64,000 nucleotides of DNA from an uncultured Spirochaetia bacterium (GTDB taxonomy: Bacteria; Spirochaetota; Spirochaetia; SZUA-6; Bin103). The DNA is taken from assembly GCA_958296075.1 (NCBI GenBank), contig CATQHW010000002.1, forward strand, positions 1,364,001 to 1,428,000. The letters run 5' to 3'. Below, in pieces: positions 11,114-19,377 of this stretch (position 1 is its first letter; every line of letters starts with the position of its first letter). The position numbers and the translations under genes are program-made. The notes beneath the pieces were generated by a model. That model made no database searches, was not told where the DNA came from, and was given only the letters and a program-made list of their open reading frames with translations.

Positions 11114-12679
11114 ATGAAAGGCACGGCCTCGAGCGCGCAGATCACCACCACCGTTTCCGCCCTTTCCGACGACCGACTGTTGGAGCGAACCAGGGAACTG
11201 TCCGGAATCGAACAACATATCGAGGTCGTCATCATCGACCACCTGCGCGAGATCGACAAGCGCCGCCTCTATCTGCGCATCGGCTTTTCCAGTCTGTTCG
11301 ACTACGCAGTGCGCGAGCTGGGTTACAGCGACGCCGCCGCTTGGCGGCGCATCAAGGCGATGCGGCTCTGCGCGGACATCGACGGCGCGCGCGAACGCCT
11401 GCAGGACGGTTCGCTGACCATGAACGCGGCCGCGCACCTGCAGAACGCATTCGATCGGCAGGAGCGCAAGCGGGCACTCGCGCGACGTGGCGCCGGGACC
11501 GGAGCGACTGCGCTGCAGGACGGCTCGGCGACGGTACGCCCGGCGACACAGAGGCCACTGGCGCTGGATCCGTCGGCGCGGCGGGCGCTGGTCGAGCAGT
11601 CGGCCGGCAAGAGCACCCGGCAGGTGCAGGAGTTGCTGGCTGAGGTCGATCCCGAGCTGGCGGTGTCGGCCGACCGGGTGCGCCCGCTGGGCGCGGGGCG
11701 CTGGGAGATCAAGGCGGTGATCGACGAGGAGTGCCGGCGCGGGCTGGAGCGCCTCAAGGGCTTGCTGTCCCACGTCGATCCGCACATGACGCTGGGACAG
11801 CTCGTCGGGCGGCTGGTGACCGAAGGACTTCACCGCCACGACCCGGCCCAGCCCCCGCGCGGGCGGCGCACCAGCGGGCGGTCCGACGACGGCGCGCGAA
11901 CTTCGGCGCCGACGGCGCAGGCGGACTTCGAACGGACTTCGGCGCCGAAGGCGCCGGCCGAGCCGCAAGACGACGGCACGTCGGCGGCGAAGCGGGAGCG
12001 TGACCGGGAGCGTCCGGTCCCTTCGGCGAAGCGGCCCGCGCCGCGGATGGGCGACGCAACTTCGGCGCCGAAGCCGGAGCGGGGACCGGACTGCGGCGCT
12101 CGTTCCGCAACGAAAGGGCCGCCCGGCCGCGCCATTCCCGCCGCGGTCAAGCGCGAGGTGTGGGAGCGCGATCGGGGCCGCTGCAGCTACGTCGACCGGG
12201 ACGGCGGGCGCCGCTGCGGCTCCCGGCATCTGCTGGAGATCGATCACATCGTTCCGTACTCACGTGGCGGCGACGCGGAGCCGAACAATCTCAGGCTGCT
12301 CTGCGCGGCTCATCACCGCCACCGTCACGCGGGCGCGGAAAGCCGGCGACGACCCCGGCGAAGATCGCCATGCGCCGGCCTCACCGCCGATCGGTCGGCC
12401 CGGGCGCCGGCTACGGGTGAGATTCGGCGGCAGTCGGTCGTACCGCGTCACCATCGTCCGGCGCGCGCGAAGCTGTCGCATCGTTCCAACGCACGTCCCA
12501 GGCTTGGCGCGCGTTCGGCGGCTCGCCGGGGACACCACCGATCGCGAGCGTACTCAGCCATCATGAAGGTGTATTCCGGCCCTATGCTACGGGAATCCCT
12601 TTCGTCGGGAACCATGCCAACGCGTATCGCCCGCTTTCTCGAACGACGCGCCAACGTGACCATTCGCTGCTTCGGCTGA
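11114..12679 (+). CDS. HNH endonuclease with DUF222-like N-terminal domain
   Basis: The N-terminal half (about residues 20-125) has the pattern HLREIDKRRLYLRIGFSSLF, then RELGYSDAAAWRRI, typical of a family of multi-copy HNH proteins in myxobacteria, bdellovibrios and other bacteria. A low-complexity linker (about 250-335) repeats TSAP/SAK units. The HNH fold follows: VWERDRGRCSYV, LEIDHIVPYSRGGD, and NNLRLLCAAHHRHRH at about 350-405. The frame then runs another ~110 Arg-rich residues that lie antisense to the DUF4276 gene and look like read-through; the natural C-terminus may be earlier. It could be a homing or restriction-type nuclease. Its role is unknown, but it sits between the array and a candidate defence pair. 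Confidence 0.75.
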   Translation: MKGTASSAQITTTVSALSDDRLLERTRELSGIEQHIEVVIIDHLREIDKRRLYLRIGFSSLFDYAVRELGYSDAAAWRRIKAMRLCADIDGARERLQDGSLTMNAAAHLQNAFDRQERKRALARRGAGTGATALQDGSATVRPATQRPLALDPSARRALVEQSAGKSTRQVQELLAEVDPELAVSADRVRPLGAGRWEIKAVIDEECRRGLERLKGLLSHVDPHMTLGQLVGRLVTEGLHRHDPAQPPRGRRTSGRSDDGARTSAPTAQADFERTSAPKAPAEPQDDGTSAAKRERDRERPVPSAKRPAPRMGDATSAPKPERGPDCGARSATKGPPGRAIPAAVKREVWERDRGRCSYVDRDGGRRCGSRHLLEIDHIVPYSRGGDAEPNNLRLLCAAHHRHRHAGAESRRRPRRRSPCAGLTADRSARAPATGEIRRQSVVPRHHRPARAKLSHRSNARPRLGARSAARRGHHRSRAYSAIMKVYSGPMLRESLSSGTMPTRIARFLERRANVTIRCFG

Positions 12680-13047
12680 GCTTCCTCTTCCGGGCTTCTC
12701 GGGATCAGGGCAATCGAAACGCCCAGAAAGTCCGCGATCGCTTGCCGATCGGCCATCAACCATGACTCGCTCGCGCGTACCGCAATACGGAAGCACATTC
12801 CCAGCGTCGGGCATGGCAGATATTTCTTCAGCCGGGTTGGCGCGCAATCGTCGCGGTCGAGATCGCACACGGCGAACCAGGGTGAGTACCGCGCTGCTTG
12901 GTTGAATCTTCTCAGATCCACCGTGAACCTGGGCAAGCTACGGCGGTAGAACACAGCCGTACCGACGGATGACGCAGAGAGTATTCTCCGAACAACGGCC
13001 TCATCCATCGGCCCTTCGACAAGACAGCGGATCGACCTCAAGGTCAT
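12448..13047 (-). CDS. DUF4276-like TOPRIM protein, partner of the adjacent AAA ATPase
   Basis: A 199-residue protein with an N-terminal CLVEGPMDEAVVRRIL (TOPRIM Glu) and FAVCDLDRDDC near residues 59-69 (DxD). The C-terminus (EYTFMMAEYARDRW, then ERAPSLGRALERC) is the usual DUF4276 ending. TOPRIM folds in this setting act as nickases or nucleases. Its ATG at 13047 shares a base with the ATPase stop (TGATG), so the two are translationally coupled. I infer a two-component ATPase/nuclease module; the reaction is not shown by the sequence alone. It overlaps the HNH reading frame by 232 bases on the other strand. Confidence 0.75.
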   Translation of the reverse strand: MTLRSIRCLVEGPMDEAVVRRILSASSVGTAVFYRRSLPRFTVDLRRFNQAARYSPWFAVCDLDRDDCAPTRLKKYLPCPTLGMCFRIAVRASESWLMADRQAIADFLGVSIALIPRSPEEEAQPKQRMVTLARRSRKRAIRVGMVPDERDSRSIGPEYTFMMAEYARDRWCPRRAAERAPSLGRALERCDSFARAGRW

Positions 13048-14207
13048 CAGAATTCGAAGCTGAACTGATCGGCCGACTCCGGCGCGGCGTGCGGCATGAT
13101 CGCTTCACCGGGCGTGAAGTCCTGATCGACCAACCGTCGTACTTCCTCCATGTCGGAGGCTCTGCTGATCGTCGTGCCTTCGTCGCCGGGAGCGAGCAGG
13201 AAGATCTCCTGCAGGTCGATTCCCTTGTCTTCGAGCAGGGCGGCCGAGTGCGTGGTCATCAGAACTTGCCGGCCGGACTTGCGATGCATGCGCGCCATGA
13301 TGCCGGCCAGACGCGACACCAGGTAGTCGTGCAGGCTCAACTCGGGCTCCTCCAGCAGGAGAGGCCCGCCTCTCTCCGCAAGCGCCCAGAAGAGCCCCAG
13401 CAGGCGGAGGGTGCCGTCGGAAAAGGCGCTTTCGCTCTGTCTGGCGCTGTGAGCGCGCCAGTGATTGTAGGTCGCGCTCAAGTGCCAGTCGCCTCTGAGA
13501 TCCCGGTCGAGCTCAAAGCGTTCGAAGTGGGGCACGGCAAAGCGCAACGCCTCCTGGATCTTGCGTAATCTGGCATCGCGGGTCCGGGGGTTCGTGTCCG
13601 CTATCTGTTCCAGCAGGTCGGAGCCGTACGGGTCGTCTCGAAAGTCGCCGCTGCGCCGGCGTTCGCGGACGATCTGCGGAACGAGATGCAGGTAGCGTAT
13701 CGATCCGAAGAACGCCGAGAGCGGACGGAATCGCTGATTCTCGCTGACCTGTTCCAGATGGGTCTGCGTGAGCCGCTCCGGGTCGGTCGCGTCTCTTGCA
13801 TCCGGCCGCTCGAGTAATGGCTCGTCATTCAGACTCACCCGTTCGCGCTCCACGACCGGCCGGTGGCTCTGCGGGTGGTTGCGGAAGTGAAGCTCGTACG
13901 ACCACCGGGAGCTACCGTCGCGCGGCCCGGCATCGACGGCGATGCGCACGCCGGGGAACTGTCTGGCGTGCAGCGACCGCACGTCGCGCATGCCGCCGCG
14001 CACGGACACGGCGTCGTCAAGCCCCATCGCGGCGACGTCGCGCATGAACCGCAGCGCATCCAGGATGTTCGACTTCCCCGACGCGTTCGGGCCGACGAAG
14101 AACGCGCGGCCGCGCAGTGCCAGCGAGGTCTCCCGGCTGAAGTTGCGCCACGCCGTCATCACGAGGCGCGAGATGTTCCAGCGCCGATAGTCGGTGCGCT
14201 CGGCCAC
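13047..14207 (-). CDS. AAA family ATPase (AAA_21/OLD-like)
   Basis: An SMC/ABC-like ATPase of 386 residues. With the GTG start at 14207, Walker A GPNASGKSN is at about 39-47; a signature-like FSDGTLRLLGLFWAL, Walker B PLLLEEPELSLHD and the His switch VLMTTHSAALL follow in the C-terminal third. The frame stays open far upstream but only inside the preceding gene, and the GTG lies five bases after that gene's stop. It is coupled to the DUF4276 gene. ATPase plus TOPRIM pairs are a recurring anti-phage design (OLD, Gabija, PARIS), and the CRISPR array is nearby, so defence is the leading guess. A housekeeping repair role cannot be excluded. Confidence 0.85.
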   Translation of the reverse strand: MAERTDYRRWNISRLVMTAWRNFSRETSLALRGRAFFVGPNASGKSNILDALRFMRDVAAMGLDDAVSVRGGMRDVRSLHARQFPGVRIAVDAGPRDGSSRWSYELHFRNHPQSHRPVVERERVSLNDEPLLERPDARDATDPERLTQTHLEQVSENQRFRPLSAFFGSIRYLHLVPQIVRERRRSGDFRDDPYGSDLLEQIADTNPRTRDARLRKIQEALRFAVPHFERFELDRDLRGDWHLSATYNHWRAHSARQSESAFSDGTLRLLGLFWALAERGGPLLLEEPELSLHDYLVSRLAGIMARMHRKSGRQVLMTTHSAALLEDKGIDLQEIFLLAPGDEGTTISRASDMEEVRRLVDQDFTPGEAIMPHAAPESADQFSFEF

Positions 14208-14212
14208 GGCCG

Positions 14213-15169
14213 TCAGGCGGCGAGCGCGGCCAGCAGCGCCTTGAGGTAGCCGATCGAGTAGGCGAGCGCCTGATACGCGCGGTCGCCGTCCCCTTCGATC
14301 GGTTGCAGGTGGTCGGGGTTGAGGCAGCCGTCGAAGCCCACGCGGTCGAGTTCGCGCACGATGCGGAACATGTTCATGTCGCCGTCGTCGAGCAGCACCT
14401 CCTCGAAGCCGCCGGCCGCGGCCAGACTGCCGCGCACGTTGCGCAGGTGCACGGTGAAGATGCGCCCCTTGCGGCCGTACAGGTTGATCTCGTCCATCAC
14501 CAACGGCGGACCGCCCGCCTCGGCGCGGGTGCCGCAGCAGTACAGGTAGCCGACGGCGGGGCTTGGGAAGGCGTCGATCACGCGGTGAAAGCCCAGGGTG
14601 CCGAGCGGCGTATCGGGCAGCGGCGTGTCGGAGGGGTGGATCGCCAGGCGGATGCCGTACTCGTCGGCGATCGGCACCAGCTTCTCGTAGACGGCGCAGA
14701 AGCGGTCCCACCACGCTTCCAGCCGTTCGTGGGTGGCCGGATCGGGGTCGGGCGGCCCCAGGTCGCGGCTCTCGCCGCGCGAGCGGTAGCCGCCGCGGTG
14801 CAGCGACTCGTATCGCAGCAGCCGGTGGTTGAAGGTATCGCCGGCGAAGCGCTGGCGGGCGATCGGAATGCCGGCGTCGGCGAACACGCGCAGCGCCCGG
14901 CAGGTGTTCTCCAGTTCGCGGGCCGCGCCGTCACCGCCGAGCATGAACTCGCCGGTGAGGTCCGGCAGCGTCACCCGATTGAAGCGCAGGCCGTACGGGC
15001 GCAGCTTGCGCACCAGCGCGGTCAGGGCATCGGCGTCCGGATAGCCCTGCTCGCGCACGCCGGGAAAGAACGCGCCCTGGCCCATGTCGATCGCCTCCGC
15101 GCCGAGCTGCGTTACCGTGCGCAGATACCCGTCGGAGAGGTCGTTGCCCCAGACCGCCACCCGCATCAT
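14213..15169 (-). CDS. Mannonate dehydratase-like TIM-barrel enzyme (UxuA family)
   Basis: A xylose-isomerase-like TIM barrel of about 318 residues. The motif HLRNVRG followed by EEVLLDDGDMNMFRIV near residues 240-265 matches the metal-site region of UxuA, which dehydrates D-mannonate to 2-keto-3-deoxygluconate in hexuronate breakdown. ATG at 15169 or 15166 gives the natural start MRVAVWGNDLSDGYL; the open frame upstream looks non-coding. It heads a tight minus-strand group with the ATPase/DUF4276 pair, five bases away, though a functional link is not obvious. Substrate specificity is uncertain. Confidence 0.75.
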   Translation of the reverse strand: MMRVAVWGNDLSDGYLRTVTQLGAEAIDMGQGAFFPGVREQGYPDADALTALVRKLRPYGLRFNRVTLPDLTGEFMLGGDGAARELENTCRALRVFADAGIPIARQRFAGDTFNHRLLRYESLHRGGYRSRGESRDLGPPDPDPATHERLEAWWDRFCAVYEKLVPIADEYGIRLAIHPSDTPLPDTPLGTLGFHRVIDAFPSPAVGYLYCCGTRAEAGGPPLVMDEINLYGRKGRIFTVHLRNVRGSLAAAGGFEEVLLDDGDMNMFRIVRELDRVGFDGCLNPDHLQPIEGDGDRAYQALAYSIGYLKALLAALAA

Positions 15170-15299
15170 GGCGTTACCGTAGCAGACGGCGGCCCGTCGC
15201 TGCAGCAAGCGCGTTCGGCCGAGGAATCAGGAAGTCGACGGACACGCCGGGATTCGGAAGTCGTAAGATGTTCTTCTCGATGGCGGACCGTATTGATGC

Positions 15300-16985
15300 A
15301 TGATGGCGGACGTGGCGAAGGCAAGGACGACGACTGACCTTCCAGGCGGGACGTCGGTAAGCCTCTGTTATCCGGCGGAACGGCCGGCTTCCGTCCACGC
15401 CGAGCAGCGCCCGCTGGTGGACCGGGCGGCGGACGATCTGGGGCTCGGCTCGCTGCGGACCCGGTTCGAGCTCCCCTCAGAGTTCCTCTACGAGCTCTCC
15501 ACCGACCCGGCGGCGATCCGCTATCGCCAGGAGGTGCTGGCCGACGCGGTCGCGTCGAGCGAGTTGCGCAAGCTCTTCGCGCAACTGCAGCCGATGCTGC
15601 ACGAGCTGGCGTACTTCACGAAGACGCGCACGGAGCAGAGTTCGCCGTTGCAGCAGGCGGTGTGGCGGCTCGGCGAGCTGGAGACCTACGTGGCGTGCCT
15701 GACCGCGCTGGGGGACGCGGCGGCCCTGCCCGGGATGCGCTCGGCCGGCATGCGGGCGCTCGGCGAGTTCGTCCGCGAGCGGCGGCAGGACCAGGTATAC
15801 CGCCGCCTGGAAGCGGAGTTGCCGGCGCTGCGCGGCGGTCTGAAGCGGCGCGCCAGCGTCACCATCGGCATCAATCTCGATTCGCAGCTCCGTCCCTCGG
15901 AGGCCACGCTGCTGCGCGTCCACGACCGCAAGTTCGAGGATACGCCGCTGCTCACGCGCCTGTTCGGCGTCTCCAACCCGTTCCGCCCGCTGACCAAGGT
16001 GCACCGCACCTCGGCCATGACGCCGCTGCTCGGCGAGCTCGACCGCGTGCTGGGGGCGGTGGCGCGTCCGCTGGCCAAGGCGCTGGGGCAGTTCGTGCAG
16101 CTTCAGGTGCGGGACGTGCTGCCGCTGGAGCAGGAGATACGGTTCTACCTGGGCGGCGCGCGCCTGGCGCTGGCGCTGCGCGAGCGCGGCATGCCGACCT
16201 GCATTCCCGAACTGGCGCCGGCCGGCGAACGGCGTTCGCAGGCATCCGATCTGTATGACGTCTCCCTGGCGCTGAGCGGAGCTGCGGGGGAGCCGGCACG
16301 CACCGTGGTGCGCAACGACCTGGACGCCGGTGATGGCGGCCGCATCGCCATCCTCACCGGACCGAATCAGGGAGGCAAGACCACGTTCGTGCGCGCCGTG
16401 GGGGTGATGCACGTGCTGGCGCAGGCCGGGCTGCACGTGGCCGCGCGCACGGCGGTGATCAGTCCGGCCGACCGGGTGATCACCCACTTTCCGTCGGAGG
16501 AGGGAGGCGCCATCGAGGGGGGCCGGCTGGCGGAGGAGGCGCGCCGCCTGGGCGCGGTCTTCGGCGACGCATCCGAGCGGAGCCTGGTGCTGCTGAACGA
16601 GTCGCTGTCCAGCACCAGCCCGAGCGAGAGTCTGTACCTGGCCGAGGACGTGGTGCGCGCGCTGCGGCTGCTGGGGGCGCGGGCGATCTTCGCCACCCAC
16701 CTGCATGAGCTGGGCGAGCGGTTGGAACGGATCAACGCGGAAGTGGACGGTGGGAGCCTGGTGGTGAGCCTGGTCGCCGGCATCGCGCCGGACGGCGACG
16801 GCACGGACGGCTCGCAGACCCGGATGCGCCGCACGTACCGCATCGCGCCCGGCCCGCCGGTCGGCTCCAGCTACGCGCGCGACATCGCCGACCGCTACGA
16901 GATCAGCTTCGAGCGCCTCCGGCCGAAGATACTGGCGCGCCGCGGCGAACGGGTGGAGGCTCCGCCGAGCGGCAACGGGCGATGA
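15300..16985 (+). CDS. MutS-like ATPase (stand-alone MutS family)
   Basis: A 561-residue protein lacking the mismatch-recognition N-terminus of MutS. It has a helical core followed by the MutS ATPase domain: Walker A LTGPNQGGKTTF at about 353-364, a Walker B-like LVLLNESLSSTSPSES, and the ATHLHEL His loop. The Walker B acidic pair is Asn-Glu where classical MutS has Asp-Glu; I recall this form from related stand-alone MutS proteins. Likely a DNA-structure-binding ATPase in repair or recombination. The 3' end overlaps the convergent ABC ATPase gene by 83 bases. Confidence 0.8.
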   Translation: MMADVAKARTTTDLPGGTSVSLCYPAERPASVHAEQRPLVDRAADDLGLGSLRTRFELPSEFLYELSTDPAAIRYRQEVLADAVASSELRKLFAQLQPMLHELAYFTKTRTEQSSPLQQAVWRLGELETYVACLTALGDAAALPGMRSAGMRALGEFVRERRQDQVYRRLEAELPALRGGLKRRASVTIGINLDSQLRPSEATLLRVHDRKFEDTPLLTRLFGVSNPFRPLTKVHRTSAMTPLLGELDRVLGAVARPLAKALGQFVQLQVRDVLPLEQEIRFYLGGARLALALRERGMPTCIPELAPAGERRSQASDLYDVSLALSGAAGEPARTVVRNDLDAGDGGRIAILTGPNQGGKTTFVRAVGVMHVLAQAGLHVAARTAVISPADRVITHFPSEEGGAIEGGRLAEEARRLGAVFGDASERSLVLLNESLSSTSPSESLYLAEDVVRALRLLGARAIFATHLHELGERLERINAEVDGGSLVVSLVAGIAPDGDGTDGSQTRMRRTYRIAPGPPVGSSYARDIADRYEISFERLRPKILARRGERVEAPPSGNGR

Positions 16986-18090
16986 GCCGCTGCGTGCCGG
17001 CGTCGTAGACGTTGCCGGCGAGCACCCGGACCGTGAGGCCCTGCCCCGGACGCGGCGGCTGCGGTCCGGCGTAGCGCGCCACCAGTTCCTGCCGGCCGTC
17101 GCCGAGGCGCAGATGCAGGACGCTGGCCGCCCCCTCCGGTTGCGCGGCGGCGACCTCGACCCGCGTGCCGGCGGCAGGCTCCCAGGCCGGCGCGTCGAGC
17201 ACTGCCACGTTCTCGGCGCGGATGTCCATCACGACCCGCTGGCCGGGAAACAGCGAGGCGTCCGGCGACAGCGGGACCGCCGGCGAGGCGCTCCCCTCGG
17301 GATGCAGGGCCAAGCCGCCGTCCGGCAGGGGGACGACCTCGCCGCGCAGCAACGCGCCGCCGTGGGCGCCGAACAGCGCCGCCACCGGCACGGTCGCCGG
17401 CGTCCGGTAAAGATCGGCGGGCCGGCCGACCTGATGTATCTCGCCGCCGAACATCGCCGCCACGCGGTCGCCCAGCGCCATCGCCTCCGCCACGTCGTGG
17501 GTGACGTAGAGCGTGGTGGAGCCGATGCGCCGATGGAGCTGCTTGAGCTCGGTGCGGAGCTGCGCGCGCAGCTTGGGATCGACGTTGGACAACGGCTCGT
17601 CGAGCAGCAGCACGTGCGGCCGCCGGACCAGCGCGCGGGCGATGGCGACGCGCTGCTGCTGGCCGCCCGACAGCTCCCGCGGGTAGCGTTGCTCCAGGCC
17701 GATCAGCTCCACGATCTCCAGCGCCTGCCGGACCGCTCTGCCGATCCTGGCCCGGCCGACGCGCCGGGTGCGCAGCGGAAACGCGACGTTCTGCGCCACC
17801 GTCATGTGCGGGTAGAGCGCATACGACTGGAACACCATGCCGACGCGCCGCCGGGCGGGGGCGACGTCGATCTGGCGCGGTTCGCTGAAGACCAGCTCGC
17901 CGCCGATCTGTATCTCGCCGGTCAGCGGCTGCTCCAGCCCGGCGATGGCGCGCAGCATGGTCGTCTTGCCGCAGCCGGAGGCGCCTACGACGACCAGGAA
18001 CTCCCCCTCCTCGACCTGCAGGGTCACCCCATGGGTGGCGACCACGTCGCCGTAGTGGACGGTGACGTGCCGCACGGTGATGTCGGCCAC
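16903..18090 (-). CDS. Sugar-type ABC transporter ATP-binding protein (MalK/UgpC-like)
   Basis: A 395-residue ABC ATPase. With the GTG start at 18090 it begins VADITVRHVTVHYGD, the usual start; the longer open frame upstream is not family-like. Walker A GASGCGKTT, Q-loop VFQSYALYPHM, signature LSGGQQQR, Walker B LLLDEPLSNVD and the switch His THD are all present. The C-terminal ~150 residues form a TOBE/MOBE-type regulatory region. Such proteins energise uptake of sugars or glycerol-phosphate. No permease or binding protein of that class lies nearby, so it may serve several transporters. Confidence 0.9.
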   Translation of the reverse strand: MADITVRHVTVHYGDVVATHGVTLQVEEGEFLVVVGASGCGKTTMLRAIAGLEQPLTGEIQIGGELVFSEPRQIDVAPARRRVGMVFQSYALYPHMTVAQNVAFPLRTRRVGRARIGRAVRQALEIVELIGLEQRYPRELSGGQQQRVAIARALVRRPHVLLLDEPLSNVDPKLRAQLRTELKQLHRRIGSTTLYVTHDVAEAMALGDRVAAMFGGEIHQVGRPADLYRTPATVPVAALFGAHGGALLRGEVVPLPDGGLALHPEGSASPAVPLSPDASLFPGQRVVMDIRAENVAVLDAPAWEPAAGTRVEVAAAQPEGAASVLHLRLGDGRQELVARYAGPQPPRPGQGLTVRVLAGNVYDAGTQRLIARCRSAEPPPVRRGAPVSSAGGARS

Positions 18091-18215
18091 GGCCGGGATC
18101 GTAGCACCGGCGCGTGCCGGACTCACGGCGGCCGGCTCACGGAGGCGGGAAATGTGCCACGCTGTGCCGGCGGCCGCTGCCGATACCGGCGGACACGCAC
18201 CGGAGGACCGCACCC

Positions 18216-19286
18216 ATGCTGATCGTCGACTCGCACCTGGACATCGCCTTCAACGCGCTCGACTGGAACCGCGATCTGACGCAGAGCATCACGTCGATCC
18301 GCGAGTCGGAGGCCGGCATGGCCCGCAAGGGCCGGGGAGCCGGGGTGGTCAGCTTCGAGGAGCTGCGCCGCGGCGGCATCGGGCTGATCTTCGCCACCGT
18401 GCACTGCCGGCTGGCCTCGGTCGGGCGGCGCTTCGCCGGCGTGCGCACGCAGGATATCGCCTATGCCAAGGCGATGGGCGAGCTGGCCTACTACCGGCGG
18501 ATGGAGGCGCGCGGCTTCCTGCGCCAAGTCCGCGATCGGGCCGGACTCGACGCCCACCTGGCGGAGTGGGAGCGGGAGCCGGAGACGGCGCCGATCGGAT
18601 TCGTGCTGTCCATGGAAGGGGCCGATCCGATCGTCGGCCCGGAGCAGGCCGGCGAGTGGTGGGATCAGGGGCTGCGCATCGTCAGCCTGGTCCACTACGG
18701 CGTCAGCTCCTACGCGCACGGGACCCAGGCGCCGGGTGGGCTGACCGATCGCGGCGGCCCGATGCTGGACGCCGTGGAGCGCGCGGGGATGCTGCTCGAC
18801 GTGAGCCATCTGGCCGAACGGGCGTTCTGGGAGGCGCTGGAGCGGTTCGGCGGACCGGTGCTGGCGACCCACAACTGCTGCCGGGCGCTCTGCGACCACG
18901 ACCGGCAGTTGGACGACGATCAGATCAGAGCGCTGGCCGCGCGCGGCGGCGTGATCGGCGCCGCGTTCGACGACTGGATGTTGTCGCCGCTGTGGGACCG
19001 CGAGGCGATGGACAACACCGGGATCACGCTGCAGACGGTCGCCGACCACCTCGACCACGTCTGCCAGGTGACCGGCAGTTGCCGGCACGCCGCGATCGGC
19101 ACCGACCTCGACGGCGGTTACGGGAGAGAGCAGGCTCCGGCCGACCTGCGCACCATCGCCGACGTGCGCAAGGTGGCGGGAATCCTCAAGGGGCGCGGCT
19201 ACGGCGACGCGGACATCGCCGGCGTCATGCACGGCAACTGGGTGCGGCTGCTCCGTTCCGCCTGGAGCCGGCACGACGACGGCTGA
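18216..19286 (+). CDS. Membrane dipeptidase family protein (peptidase M19)
   Basis: A 356-residue amidohydrolase-fold dipeptidase. The first metal-binding motif DSHLDIAF is at residues 5-12, LSMEGADP supplies the bridging Glu region, and THNCCRAL plus the late GTDLDGGYGRE are the other family hallmarks. M19 enzymes use two zinc ions to hydrolyse dipeptides, including some D-amino-acid ones. I chose the ATG at 18216, preceded by GGAGGA, over an upstream frame that reads non-coding residues. Confidence 0.88.
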   Translation: MLIVDSHLDIAFNALDWNRDLTQSITSIRESEAGMARKGRGAGVVSFEELRRGGIGLIFATVHCRLASVGRRFAGVRTQDIAYAKAMGELAYYRRMEARGFLRQVRDRAGLDAHLAEWEREPETAPIGFVLSMEGADPIVGPEQAGEWWDQGLRIVSLVHYGVSSYAHGTQAPGGLTDRGGPMLDAVERAGMLLDVSHLAERAFWEALERFGGPVLATHNCCRALCDHDRQLDDDQIRALAARGGVIGAAFDDWMLSPLWDREAMDNTGITLQTVADHLDHVCQVTGSCRHAAIGTDLDGGYGREQAPADLRTIADVRKVAGILKGRGYGDADIAGVMHGNWVRLLRSAWSRHDDG

Positions 19287-19307
19287 GCGCCGGAGTTGAT
19301 ACGGCCG

Positions 19308-19367
19308 GCGACCGGCAGAAAGGCGCGCCGTCGCCTTGCATGAGCTATCGTCACGGTAGCCGGTCGC
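19308..19367. terminator. Candidate bidirectional terminator between M19 and DUF3604 genes
   Basis: Nine-base arms GCGACCGGC (19308-19316) and GCCGGTCGC (19359-19367) enclose a smaller hairpin AAGGCG/CGCCTT (19320-19337). The pair sits in the short gap between two convergent genes. There is no U-tract, as with the other hairpins here. Confidence 0.35.
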
Positions 19368-19377
19368 GCAGCGGCGC

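Noticed and set aside
13047..14714. A longer AAA ATPase starting at 14714
   Set aside because: The extra 169 residues are Arg-rich and lie inside the mannonate-dehydratase-like gene in another frame; the GTG at 14207 right after that gene's stop fits better.
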